Positions 53,985 to 62,235 of a stretch of DNA of 64,000 nucleotides are shown in pieces. Source of the stretch: Dyadobacter alkalitolerans DSM 23607 (GTDB lineage Bacteria; Bacteroidota; Bacteroidia; Cytophagales; Spirosomataceae); the NCBI RefSeq assembly GCF_000428845.1, contig NZ_AUAS01000001.1, positions 186,001-250,000 on the forward strand. The letters run 5' to 3'. The notes beneath the pieces were generated by a model, which was given only the letters and a program-made list of their open reading frames with translations, ran no database searches and was not told the origin of the DNA. Every line of letters begins with the position of its first letter. The first letter of the stretch is position 1. Made by a program: the position numbers and the translations under genes.

Positions 53985-54257
53985 ATGCAAATGGAAACAA
54001 TTACGAATCGCCTGCCCGGTATAACGATAAAGCAACGATTACTTATTCGATTTCGTAAAGCCAAGGAAATGGCTGGACCGAAATGGAAAGACAAGCTTGC
54101 TAGCCATGACGCGTTTTTTGATACGAGAACTGGGGAAGGTTATATGCGGTCTGTTGCCCAAGCCCTTTCAGATCCGAGACGTGGTGATGTGGATAGGATC
54201 GAATGTGTTACTTTGGCGTTGGAGGAAATTGCGGGGATTGTTAATGTGCATATTTGA
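53985..54257 (+). CDS. Small hypothetical protein divergent from XRE regulator
   Basis: A 90-aa basic-then-acidic protein that I do not recognise. The first 50 residues are Lys/Arg-rich (IKQRLLIRFRKAKEM), and the last 35 look helical and acidic (RGDVDRIECVTLALEEIAG). No membrane segment or signal peptide. ATG at 53985 or 53991 are both possible. It has a well-formed promoter overlapped by a likely XRE site, which supports it as a real, regulated gene. A nucleic-acid-binding role is only a guess from charge. Confidence 0.6.
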   Translation: MQMETITNRLPGITIKQRLLIRFRKAKEMAGPKWKDKLASHDAFFDTRTGEGYMRSVAQALSDPRRGDVDRIECVTLALEEIAGIVNVHI

Positions 54258-54331
54258 TTGACCGTCCAGATTAGCAGTTTGGGGCAAGCCTACTTCTCTG
54301 ACCATTTCAAACCCAAGCAAGATAACAACAA

Positions 54332-54360
54332 AAAAACCGCCCTAAAATAGGACGGTTTTT
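54332..54360 (-). terminator. Terminator after tRNA-Glu (possibly bidirectional)
   Basis: A stem (54332-54344 with 54348-54360) with a 3-nt loop has one C/A mismatch on the plus strand that becomes a G-U pair in minus-strand RNA. A's on the left and T's on the right give U tracts in both directions. It ends the tRNA transcript 34 bp after its 3' end and can also stop the gene at 53985. Confidence 0.75.
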
Positions 54361-54393
54361 GAAGTTTCTGAAAGCGCGTTCCGCGCGGTTATG

Positions 54394-54465
54394 TGACCCA
54401 TAGGGGAATCGAACCCCTGTTTCAACCGTGAAAGGGTCGTGTCCTAACCGCTAGACGAATGGGCC
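54394..54465 (-). tRNA. tRNA-Glu (UUC)
   Basis: A 72-nt cloverleaf on the minus strand. The acceptor stem pairs GGCCCAT (54465-54459) with ATGGGTC (54401-54395), with discriminator A at 54394. The anticodon loop CTTTCAC has anticodon TTC. The T arm has GGTTCGAATCC. CCA is not encoded. Confidence 0.95.
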
Positions 54466-54539
54466 GACTGGTCTCCTACTTCGCGCGTTTTTTAAGCACT
54501 TTCTTTCACTTTTCGTTTCCGTTTTCCGAAATCGTGGTG

Positions 54540-54571
54540 CAAAGATGCACGACCGGTTTTTAAATTCCAAA
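54540..54571 (-). promoter_or_regulatory. Candidate promoter of tRNA-Glu
   Basis: On the minus strand TTTG (54571-54568), 20 nt and CATCTTTG (54547-54540) fit the Bacteroidota layout with one mismatch in the -7 box. The transcript would start near 54533, about 70 nt before the mature tRNA. Confidence 0.4.
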
Positions 54572-54681
54572 CTTACAAGTGAAATAAAACGAAGTTATTT
54601 TACACTGCCCTGATTTCCAGAACATTCAATCCAAAACTTTTTTTATTCAATATCCCATGCCGTTAAATTGAGGTAACTTTC

Positions 54682-54689
54682 TAATTTTG
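54682..54689 (+). promoter_or_regulatory. -7 promoter box of the M14 peptidase gene
   Basis: TAATTTTG matches TAnnTTTG exactly and would place the transcript start near 54696, 28 nt before the ATG. No -33 TTG at proper spacing was seen. Confidence 0.4.
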
Positions 54690-54723
54690 GACTCCTCGTT
54701 TTCCATTTCATTTCCTTCAATAT

Positions 54724-57213
54724 ATGTTAAAACGTTTCTGCTGGTCATTGCTGTTGCTTTTTTCCCAATTCGCAGTGGCGCAAAATAAAACGCCAGACGA
54801 ATTCCTGGGTTTCCCGCTCGGCTCCAAGTTCGCATTTCATCACCAGATCGTTGATTACATTAAGTTATTGCAATCGCAAAATGTGGACCGGGTGAAAATC
54901 GTCCAATATGGCAGCAGCAATGAAGGCAGGCCGCTGATGGTGGCGTTTATTTCGTCGCCCGAGAACATTGCAAATCTGGAAAAGATCCGCACGAACCATT
55001 TGAAAAGCATTAAGCTCCTGGATGGCAAACCGGATGCCGCTACGCCGCCGATCGTTTGGATGAGTTATAATGTGCATGGAAATGAGTCAGTTTCGGCGAA
55101 TACGAGCATGAAAGTGGTTTATGAGCTGCTGAATAAACAGAATACGCTGACACAGGATTTTCTGAAAAATATGGTCGTGATGATCGATCCTTGCATTAAT
55201 CCGGATGGGTATGACCGCTATTCGCAATGGTATAACCGCGTGCAGAATGCGACACCGGATGTAACGCCATTTGGGCTGGAACATGACGAACCCTGGCCCG
55301 GCGGTCGTTTTAACCACTATTTGTTTGACCTCAACCGCGATTGGGCGTGGCAAACGCAGAAGGAGACCAAGGACCGCATTGCACTTTACAATCAATGGAT
55401 GCCGCATTTCCACGCCGATTTCCATGAAATGGGCTACACCAGAAGTTACTATTTCCCTCCTGCTGCACGGCCATTTCACAAGGACGTAACTGCCTGGCAA
55501 AGACAGTTTAATGATCTGATCGGAGAATATTGCCGCAAGTATTTTGATAAAAACAACTGGGCCTATTTCACCCGATATAACTACGATCTTTTCTACCCAA
55601 GTTATGGCGACACCTGGCCTACGGTCAATGGCGCGATTGGGGTGACTTATGAGCAAGGCGGCGGCGGAAGGGCTGGATTAGGCATTGAGCGCAAAGATGA
55701 ACATGATACATTGACGCTCGCCAGCCGCATTTCTCATCATTATGCGACGAGTCTGGCCACGTTGGAAGCCGTGCTTTCTCAAAAGGAACGTATTGTTTCT
55801 GAGATGATTAAGTTTCATGAGGATGCCGTGAATGCGCCTGCGGGATCTTTCAAAACCTACATTGTGAAGGCCAAAGGAAATGAAGAGCGGATTCGTTCTT
55901 TCAGCGAATGGATGACGCGCCAGGGCTTTGTTTATGGCATTGCTGGCAAATCTGCTTCAACAAAAGGCACGGAGCTGACGACATTGAGCGAGCAGCCCGT
56001 AAAAATTGAGAATAATGATTTGCTGATCAGCGCCTATCAGCCTAAATCGAACTTGCTAAGGATTCTTTTCGAGCCCAAACCCATTCTGGAAGACTCTGTG
56101 ACTTACGATGTTACGAGCTGGGGACTCGCTTATTTGTATGGTTTGAAAGCTTATGGATTGAAGGAAAAACTGGCCCCGGCAGCGTATCAGCCAGAGAAAA
56201 TTGAAAATCCGATTCCGGCGACTTCACCTTATGCCTATCTGGCACAATGGTCTGAGGTTGAGCATGCTGCGTTTCTTGCGGAATTGCTGAAAAATAGAAT
56301 TTTAGTTAAAAGCTCGAATGTTCCGTTTGAGATGAATAAGTTGAATTTTGAGGCTGGCACATTGATTATTCCGAAAAAAGGAAATGAAAACCTGGCTTTT
56401 GATAAACTGGTGACTTCGATTGCAAACAAACATTTTGTCAAGCTTACGCCTGTGCAAACGGGTTATGTAAGCAGCGGTGCGGATTTCGGCAGCGATTACA
56501 TTGTGTCGCTGAAAGCGCCAAAAGTGGTTGCTGTGACGGGTGAAGGCATTAGTCCGACTGCTATCGGCGCTGTGTGGCATTATTTCGAGCAGCAGATTGG
56601 TTATCCTGTGACAATGGTGAATGGTTCGCGGCTTTCGACATTGCCCTGGAATGAAATCGATGTGTTGATCCTTCCTGATGGCCGTTATAGTGACATCATC
56701 AATGACAAACAGCTGGAAGCATTACAAAGCTGGATCCGGAATGGTGGAAAACTGATTGCTATGGAGCGCGCGACGGATGTTTTTGTTGGAAAATCGGGTT
56801 TTAATCTGACCAAAAAAATGTCGGACAGAAAGAAAGATTCCGACACATTTAAAAAATACGGCGATCAGGAAAGAGAAGACGCGGGCGACGCTTCGCCGGG
56901 CAGCATGTTCCAGGTGACAATGGACACGACGCATCCGCTGGCATTCGGCTGCGGAAAGGAATATTTTACCCTCGTGCGCGACGCCTACGAAATGGATTAC
57001 CTGAAAGACGGCTGGAATGTGGGTTACCTCACCGACACGGGTTACAAAGCCGGTTTTGTAGGCAACAAAATGACCGGAAAGCTCAAAAACACATTGGTCA
57101 TGGGCGTGCAGGATATGGGCCGCGGCCATGTGGTTTACCTCATGGACGACCCCGTTTTCCGCTCAATGCTGTATAGCGGGAAGATTCTGTTTAGCAATGC
57201 GGTGTTTAGGTAA
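54724..57213 (+). CDS. Exported M14-family zinc metallopeptidase
   Basis: An 829-aa zinc carboxypeptidase-like protein with a signal peptide (about 1-19, FAVAQ). The zinc motif HxxE is in SYNVHGNESVSA, the substrate-binding region has NPDGYDR and DLNRDWAW, the third ligand region HADFHEMGYTR follows, and YEQGGGGRAG contains the candidate general-base Glu. Beyond the catalytic domain (about 30-370) lies a long C-terminal part including a GATase1-like fold (near 620-780, IDVLILPDGRYSD). Substrate is unknown. Its stop TAA directly abuts the aroQ stop on the other strand. Confidence 0.92.
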   Translation: MLKRFCWSLLLLFSQFAVAQNKTPDEFLGFPLGSKFAFHHQIVDYIKLLQSQNVDRVKIVQYGSSNEGRPLMVAFISSPENIANLEKIRTNHLKSIKLLDGKPDAATPPIVWMSYNVHGNESVSANTSMKVVYELLNKQNTLTQDFLKNMVVMIDPCINPDGYDRYSQWYNRVQNATPDVTPFGLEHDEPWPGGRFNHYLFDLNRDWAWQTQKETKDRIALYNQWMPHFHADFHEMGYTRSYYFPPAARPFHKDVTAWQRQFNDLIGEYCRKYFDKNNWAYFTRYNYDLFYPSYGDTWPTVNGAIGVTYEQGGGGRAGLGIERKDEHDTLTLASRISHHYATSLATLEAVLSQKERIVSEMIKFHEDAVNAPAGSFKTYIVKAKGNEERIRSFSEWMTRQGFVYGIAGKSASTKGTELTTLSEQPVKIENNDLLISAYQPKSNLLRILFEPKPILEDSVTYDVTSWGLAYLYGLKAYGLKEKLAPAAYQPEKIENPIPATSPYAYLAQWSEVEHAAFLAELLKNRILVKSSNVPFEMNKLNFEAGTLIIPKKGNENLAFDKLVTSIANKHFVKLTPVQTGYVSSGADFGSDYIVSLKAPKVVAVTGEGISPTAIGAVWHYFEQQIGYPVTMVNGSRLSTLPWNEIDVLILPDGRYSDIINDKQLEALQSWIRNGGKLIAMERATDVFVGKSGFNLTKKMSDRKKDSDTFKKYGDQEREDAGDASPGSMFQVTMDTTHPLAFGCGKEYFTLVRDAYEMDYLKDGWNVGYLTDTGYKAGFVGNKMTGKLKNTLVMGVQDMGRGHVVYLMDDPVFRSMLYSGKILFSNAVFR

Positions 57214-57627
57214 TTAGAAATAGCGAACCGCCAGTTCATAACCTCGAAGCCCCAATCCACAAATCATCCCCTTACAACGCGACGTCAAATAGCTATGGTG
57301 GCGGAAGGATTCTCTGGCGTGGATGTTGGAGATGTGGACTTCTATGGCCGGAGTGGTTACGGCGGAAAGGGCGTCGGCCAGGGCGATGGATGTGTGTGTG
57401 TAGCCGCCCGCATTGATCACTATGCCGTCGAATGTGAAACCGACTTCGTGTATTTTATCGATTAATGCGCCCTCATGATTGGATTGAAAATAATGCAGTT
57501 CAATGTCCCGAAAAAGACCTTTCAATGTTTCAAAATAATCCTCAAATGATTGGTTACCATAAACGCCGGGTTCGCGTTTGCCTAAAAGATTCAAATTAGG
57601 GCCGTTCAGGATCAGGATCTTTTTCAT
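57214..57627 (-). CDS. aroQ: Type II 3-dehydroquinate dehydratase
   Basis: Shikimate-pathway enzyme of 137 aa that dehydrates 3-dehydroquinate to 3-dehydroshikimate. Type II signature LNGPNLNLLGKREPGVYG with catalytic Tyr23, and N73-A-G-G, H79, the EVHISN segment (H98) and R109 are all visible. Length is slightly short of the usual 140-150 aa but complete. It is divergent from xerD with a 26-bp gap and convergent with zero spacing to the peptidase. Confidence 0.96.
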   Translation of the reverse strand: MKKILILNGPNLNLLGKREPGVYGNQSFEDYFETLKGLFRDIELHYFQSNHEGALIDKIHEVGFTFDGIVINAGGYTHTSIALADALSAVTTPAIEVHISNIHARESFRHHSYLTSRCKGMICGLGLRGYELAVRYF

Positions 57628-57653
57628 TCATTAATCAGATTAACAGTTCTTCT

Positions 57654-58550
57654 ATGTGGCAAAGCTACATCAAACATTTTAAAAATTATCTTCGGCTGGA
57701 ACGCTCCTTATCGGGCAATTCAGTGGAGGCTTATGTGCGGGATGTTGAAAAACTGGAAGAATATCTGGAACTGGCAAAGATCGATTTGCCGCCCGCGAAG
57801 ATCGATGAGGAGCATTTAGCGGCATTTCTGAAATATCTGTCTGAGCTCGGCCTGGCGGCACATTCTCAGGCGCGGATGCTTTCGGGCATTAAAGCTTTTT
57901 TCAAATATCTTTTGCTAGAAAATGAGATCACCGAGGACCCGACAGAACTGCTGGAATCCCCTCGCCTGCCGCGCAAACTGCCCGACGTGCTTTCTTATGA
58001 AGAAATTGAAACAATGTTATCCGCCATCGATCACTCCACTCCCGAAGGAACGCGAAATCGGGCGATTATCGAGGTTCTTTACAGTTCAGGCTTACGCGTG
58101 TCGGAACTGACTGGCTTGCAACTCACCCATTGTTACTTCGACATTGGTTTTCTACGGATTTTAGGAAAAGGGGATAAAGTAAGACTGGTCCCGATTGGCA
58201 AAGAAGCCATTAAATACACCCAGATTTACCTCGAACACGTCCGCAATGACATTGCCCCGGCCAAAGACGCAGAGGACATTGTTTTCCTGAACAGAAGAGG
58301 CGGTCAGCTTTCTCGTGTGATGATTTTTTTGATGATTAAAGACATTGTGGAGAAGGCAGGAATCCACAAGAATGTGAGCCCGCACACATTCCGGCATTCA
58401 TTTGCGACACATTTGATTGAAGGTGGCGCGAGCTTGCGCGCAGTGCAGGAAATGCTTGGGCATGAGTCAATTACGACAACAGAGATTTACACACATCTGG
58501 ATCGGGATTATCTCCGGCAGGTTATTACGGAGTTTCACCCGCGAGGCTGA
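57654..58550 (+). CDS. xerD: Tyrosine recombinase XerD-type
   Basis: Site-specific recombinase of 298 aa, matching the XerC/XerD length, which resolves chromosome dimers at dif with FtsK. The N-terminal core-binding domain (1-100) precedes the catalytic domain with Arg in SSGLRVSELTGL, HTFRHSFATHL (His and Arg) and the Tyr nucleophile in ESITTTEIYTH. No phage or integron genes are nearby, so it is the housekeeping enzyme rather than an element integrase. XerC versus XerD cannot be settled without comparison. Confidence 0.92.
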   Translation: MWQSYIKHFKNYLRLERSLSGNSVEAYVRDVEKLEEYLELAKIDLPPAKIDEEHLAAFLKYLSELGLAAHSQARMLSGIKAFFKYLLLENEITEDPTELLESPRLPRKLPDVLSYEEIETMLSAIDHSTPEGTRNRAIIEVLYSSGLRVSELTGLQLTHCYFDIGFLRILGKGDKVRLVPIGKEAIKYTQIYLEHVRNDIAPAKDAEDIVFLNRRGGQLSRVMIFLMIKDIVEKAGIHKNVSPHTFRHSFATHLIEGGASLRAVQEMLGHESITTTEIYTHLDRDYLRQVITEFHPRG

Positions 58551-58754
58551 TCATTTCACTTCTTCCAGCAGCGAATCCAGTAAAAGCGAATCTGCGTCCG
58601 GCGTGGCACCCGGCAATGCGCGGTTCAGTTGTTTCGGCTTATTCCAGGGAGCGGTTGTGCGGCTGGACATGTCGTAGGAAATGTAGACGAACAGCGCGAT
58701 AAAAAAGACGGTTATAGCGATGAAAATGCTGCGGTTTTTGTTTGGTTTGTCCAT
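58551..58754 (-). CDS. Small single-pass membrane protein
   Basis: A 67-aa protein with one membrane helix (about 9-26, SIFIAITVFFIALFVYISY) and a polar, acidic C-terminal tail that should be periplasmic. I do not recognise it. Its stop abuts that of xerD, and it begins 1 bp after the SixA-like stop on the same strand, so the two are probably co-transcribed and co-translated. Confidence 0.75.
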   Translation of the reverse strand: MDKPNKNRSIFIAITVFFIALFVYISYDMSSRTTAPWNKPKQLNRALPGATPDADSLLLDSLLEEVK

Positions 58755-58755
58755 T

Positions 58756-59262
58756 TTACTCAGCTTCGCTCACTTGTTTTGGTGTTTTGTATAAAGTCAG
58801 CTGCCCGGTTTTTGCCGAAAACTCTTCCCATTTGAGCCCTTCAAATTCAATGATGGCAACACTTCCTTTCTTCATCGAACCCAAATCTGCACCCGACATA
58901 TATTCCGCAAAATGGCTGATATCGGGATTATGGCCAAATAGCATCAGCGTTGAAAAGTTTTCCGAAACAGAATTCACTGCGTTTAAATAAGCTTTCGGCC
59001 CACCATCGTAAAGGTCTCTGTCAGAGATCAGCTGACCCGCATTCAAGCCCAACTTTTCCGCGATAATTTCGGCAGTCTGGTAAGCTCTGGGAGCCGGACT
59101 TGAAACGAAAATATCAGCACTAATATTCGCTGCGGCAAGCCATTCCCCCATCTTCGCCGACTCGCCCAGTCCCTTGTCATTAAGTTTTCTGTCAAAATCC
59201 TTAATCAAAAAACTATGGTCCTCAGCGGTGGCGTGGCGAACGAGAATAAGCGTCTTTTTCAT
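58756..59262 (-). CDS. SixA-like histidine phosphatase
   Basis: A 168-aa member of the histidine phosphatase (phosphoglycerate mutase-like) superfamily, SixA branch, which removes phosphate from phospho-His or small molecules. Catalytic RHA motif in TLILVRHATAEDH, the second site SSPAPRAYQTAEI, the acid in RDLYDGG and the final His in LMLFGHNPDISHF are present. ATG at 59262 (MKKTLILVRH) is preferred to one twelve codons earlier. A small membrane protein follows after 1 bp. Confidence 0.9.
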   Translation of the reverse strand: MKKTLILVRHATAEDHSFLIKDFDRKLNDKGLGESAKMGEWLAAANISADIFVSSPAPRAYQTAEIIAEKLGLNAGQLISDRDLYDGGPKAYLNAVNSVSENFSTLMLFGHNPDISHFAEYMSGADLGSMKKGSVAIIEFEGLKWEEFSAKTGQLTLYKTPKQVSEAE

Positions 59263-59406
59263 TTTTCTTTTTTTTCCAAAATTACAGATATCCTGCATTT
59301 AAACCACTTTGCAAGGACACGAAAATCAGCCGGATTTTTTTGCCACTTAGCGAGCTGATACAACCTTTCGACACTAATTATTCTACAATCCGCGACAATT
59401 AATCTG

Positions 59407-59414
59407 TATTTTTG
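59407..59414 (+). promoter_or_regulatory. -7 promoter box of sppA
   Basis: TATTTTTG matches TAnnTTTG exactly and would start transcription near 59421, about 37 nt before the sppA ATG. No -33 TTG at the usual spacing. Confidence 0.4.
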
Positions 59415-59457
59415 TTTCTTACATACCTATGAAATAAAACCCACTAGCAAGCATCTC

Positions 59458-61224
59458 ATGTTACAATTCTTTAAATATGTCCTGGCCACTTTTGTCGGCA
59501 TAATCATTTTTCTTTTTGCTTCCTTTTTCATCCTTGCCGGTATCGGTTCCATGCTTTCGTCAGATGACGAGGTCGTTATAGCAGAAAAATCTGTCCTTAA
59601 ATTAGACCTTAACAAACCGATACAGGAGGTTGGCGTCGAAAATCCTTTTGCTGAAATCGGCGGGCCGTTTGGTGGCAACGAGAATGCGGTCGGACTGAAA
59701 GACATTATCGAAGCGTTAAAGAGTGCGCAGAAAGACGACAATATCAAGGGCATTTACCTGAAAACAGAAGGACCGGAAGCCGGATGGGCAACATTGGAGG
59801 AGATCCGGAACCAGCTTTTGGAATTCAAGAAATCGAAAAAATTCATCGTCACTTACGGCGAATCTTATTCTGAAAAAGGCTATTACATTGCTTCATTAGC
59901 CGACAAAATTTACCTGAATCCTGCTGGCGGTATTGAATGGAACGGACTTTCTGCCGAATACAGCTTCTTTAAGGGCACTTTTGACAAGCTGGACATCAAG
60001 CCATTGGTGTTTCGGGTAGGCGAGTTCAAAAGCGCGATCGAGATGTTCTCACGTCAGGATATGAGCGATTCGAGTAAAAAGCAGTCCATTGAACTGATTA
60101 CAGCCATTAATGGCAATTTTCTCAAAAGTATCTCCGCTTCCCGTAAAATTCCGGTTGCTGAGTTAAAAGGACTTGCTGATTCCCTTGCCGTTGACAATCC
60201 CAAAGCTGCATTAAAATACAAATTTGTAACGGACCTTGGTTACCAGGACGAACTGGAGTCTTATCTGAAAAGAGATTTGAAAATAGAGGACAAGAAAAAG
60301 ATCACTTATGTGGGTGTAGATAAATATCTGAAAGGCGGCAGCAAGGTTGATGAGGGTGATTTTAACAAACGCATTGGCGTGCTGGTTGCTGAGGGAGAAA
60401 TTACTTCCGGCGATGGCGGCGACGATAATATCGGCTCAGACAAGTTTGTAAAAGAACTGAAAGAGATTCGTGAAAATGACAAAATCAAGGCGGTCGTGAT
60501 CCGGATCAATTCCCCTGGCGGAAGCGCATTAGCCTCTGACGTCATGTGGCGCGAAATACAAATTACAGCCAAAAAGAAGCCTGTCATTGCTTCTATGTCT
60601 GATGTAGCAGCTTCCGGCGGCTATTATATGGCTATGGGTTGCGACAAAATTGTGGCACAGCCGAACACCATAACCGGTTCGATCGGGATATTCGGCTTGA
60701 TTTTCAATGTTTCAGATTTCATGAATAACAAGCTTGGGGTGACATTTGACGGCGTGGGCACCAGTCCGCATGCTGACTGGCCTACTGCAACCCGCGACAT
60801 GACGGAATTTGAAAAATCAATGATCCAAAAGAGTGTGAACGAAGGTTACGAGACATTCACCAAAAAAGCAGCGGCGGGCAGAAAAATGTCTGTTGAAAAA
60901 CTAAAAAGCCTGGCACAAGGACGCGTTTGGTCTGGTGTTGAAGCCAAGGAAAACGGCCTTGTGGATGTTTTGGGAGGTGTGGATGATGCCATCAAAATTG
61001 CTGCAAAAGCGGCGAAATTGGGTGAAGGCGATTATCGAGTGCGTTATTATCCTGAAAAGAAAAAGCCATTTGACGAGCTGGTAACGAAAATGATGGGCGA
61101 TGAGGAAGAAAAAGCATCGACAAAGGCACTTGGTGAACTTGCTCCTTATGTCAAAATGTATAAAAAGCTTTTGAACATGGGCGGAACACAAACCAGAATG
61201 CCTTTCGAACTTGTAATTCGCTAA
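59458..61224 (+). CDS. sppA: Signal peptide peptidase SppA, long form
   Basis: Inner-membrane S49 serine protease of 588 aa that degrades cleaved signal peptides. An N-terminal membrane anchor (about 8-32) is followed by two tandem S49 domains as in the 67K form. The catalytic Lys is in the N-domain (RVGEFKSAIEMFSRQDMSD) and the Ser in the C-domain (NSPGGSALASDVMW), so the dyad is intact. It ends 9 bp before the stop of yihY on the other strand. Confidence 0.96.
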   Translation: MLQFFKYVLATFVGIIIFLFASFFILAGIGSMLSSDDEVVIAEKSVLKLDLNKPIQEVGVENPFAEIGGPFGGNENAVGLKDIIEALKSAQKDDNIKGIYLKTEGPEAGWATLEEIRNQLLEFKKSKKFIVTYGESYSEKGYYIASLADKIYLNPAGGIEWNGLSAEYSFFKGTFDKLDIKPLVFRVGEFKSAIEMFSRQDMSDSSKKQSIELITAINGNFLKSISASRKIPVAELKGLADSLAVDNPKAALKYKFVTDLGYQDELESYLKRDLKIEDKKKITYVGVDKYLKGGSKVDEGDFNKRIGVLVAEGEITSGDGGDDNIGSDKFVKELKEIRENDKIKAVVIRINSPGGSALASDVMWREIQITAKKKPVIASMSDVAASGGYYMAMGCDKIVAQPNTITGSIGIFGLIFNVSDFMNNKLGVTFDGVGTSPHADWPTATRDMTEFEKSMIQKSVNEGYETFTKKAAAGRKMSVEKLKSLAQGRVWSGVEAKENGLVDVLGGVDDAIKIAAKAAKLGEGDYRVRYYPEKKKPFDELVTKMMGDEEEKASTKALGELAPYVKMYKKLLNMGGTQTRMPFELVIR

Positions 61225-61233
61225 TCGTTTCTG

Positions 61234-62157
61234 TTAATCGACGATCAGCTCACCGGTTTCTTCATCAATTTCTTTTCTGACAATCAGTACGGCGTGTTTA
61301 TTAGGAGCAATTCCTACGCCGTCCTGTTTGGCATACACCTTCGTAAATTCTGCTCCAAAATAAAGAATAATAGAAGAATAGTAAATCCAGGTCAGCAGGA
61401 TTACGATAGAAGCGGAAGTTCCGTATGCTGCACCAAGGTCAGACTGACCCAGATAAAAGCTGATCACAAACTTGCCTATCAGGAACAGAATGGCCGTAAA
61501 AGTTGCTCCTACCATACACTCCTTCCATCTCAGCTCGCCATCCGGTAACACTTTGAAGATCACTGTAAACAGCGCAGTAATAATGGTCAAAACAAGGGCC
61601 AGGTTTACAATGTAGAAAAACACAACAGAACCTTCCGAAAAGTATCTTTCCAACTGATTACTCAGCACATCCACCAATGCACTTGCACCCAGCGATACAA
61701 CCAGCAGGAAGCCAAGCGTAAGGATCAGTGAAAAAGATATAAGTCTATTTTTAAGATATTGAAGCCAGCCTTTTTTGGGTTTGGATTTGATAGCCCAGAT
61801 GTAGTTGATCGAATCCTGCATTTCGGCAAAAACCCCCGTTGCACCGATCAGCAAGGTTCCAATCCCTATCGCGGCAGCCACACCGGACTTGTTGGAAAGC
61901 TCTGCGTTTTTAAGAATTTCCTGCAATTGCTGAGCTGCACTCGCGCCTACCAATCCTCTGATCTGGTCAAACAACTCGCCTTGAATGGCATCCCGCCCGA
62001 AAAAAATGCTGAACACCGAAATGATGACCAGCAGCATGGGAGCCAGGGAAAATATCGTGTAGTAGGAAAGAGCTGCACTCAGTTTCAGCCCGTTATCATT
62101 CATAAATTCACTGAAACTTTCTTTGAGGATGGAGAAATACAGCTTTACGTTTTTCAT
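61234..62157 (-). CDS. YihY/UPF0761-family membrane protein
   Basis: A 307-aa inner-membrane protein of the YihY/BrkB family (once called RNase BN by mistake). About six hydrophobic segments are visible (near 27-50, 92-112, 138-160, 178-203, 213-236, 245-270), with typical motifs LSAALSYYTIFSLAPML and AYGTSASIVILLTWIYYSS. Function is not established; it may be a transporter or envelope factor. It follows nupC by 78 bp on the same strand. Confidence 0.93.
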   Translation of the reverse strand: MKNVKLYFSILKESFSEFMNDNGLKLSAALSYYTIFSLAPMLLVIISVFSIFFGRDAIQGELFDQIRGLVGASAAQQLQEILKNAELSNKSGVAAAIGIGTLLIGATGVFAEMQDSINYIWAIKSKPKKGWLQYLKNRLISFSLILTLGFLLVVSLGASALVDVLSNQLERYFSEGSVVFFYIVNLALVLTIITALFTVIFKVLPDGELRWKECMVGATFTAILFLIGKFVISFYLGQSDLGAAYGTSASIVILLTWIYYSSIILYFGAEFTKVYAKQDGVGIAPNKHAVLIVRKEIDEETGELIVD

Positions 62158-62235
62158 ACGATGTTTTACTAATTCAATGTTACTTTCGAATCAGCAAACA
62201 AAAATATCCATGCCAAAGCAGCAATCTGAACGGGC

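Noticed and set aside
54394..54465. Possible prophage or ICE attachment at tRNA-Glu
   Set aside because: No second copy of the tRNA 3' end was seen near 52600 and there is no integrase; only the location is suggestive.
57654..58550. Tyrosine recombinase as a mobile-element integrase
   Set aside because: Length, full XerC/D motif set and housekeeping neighbours indicate chromosome-dimer resolution.
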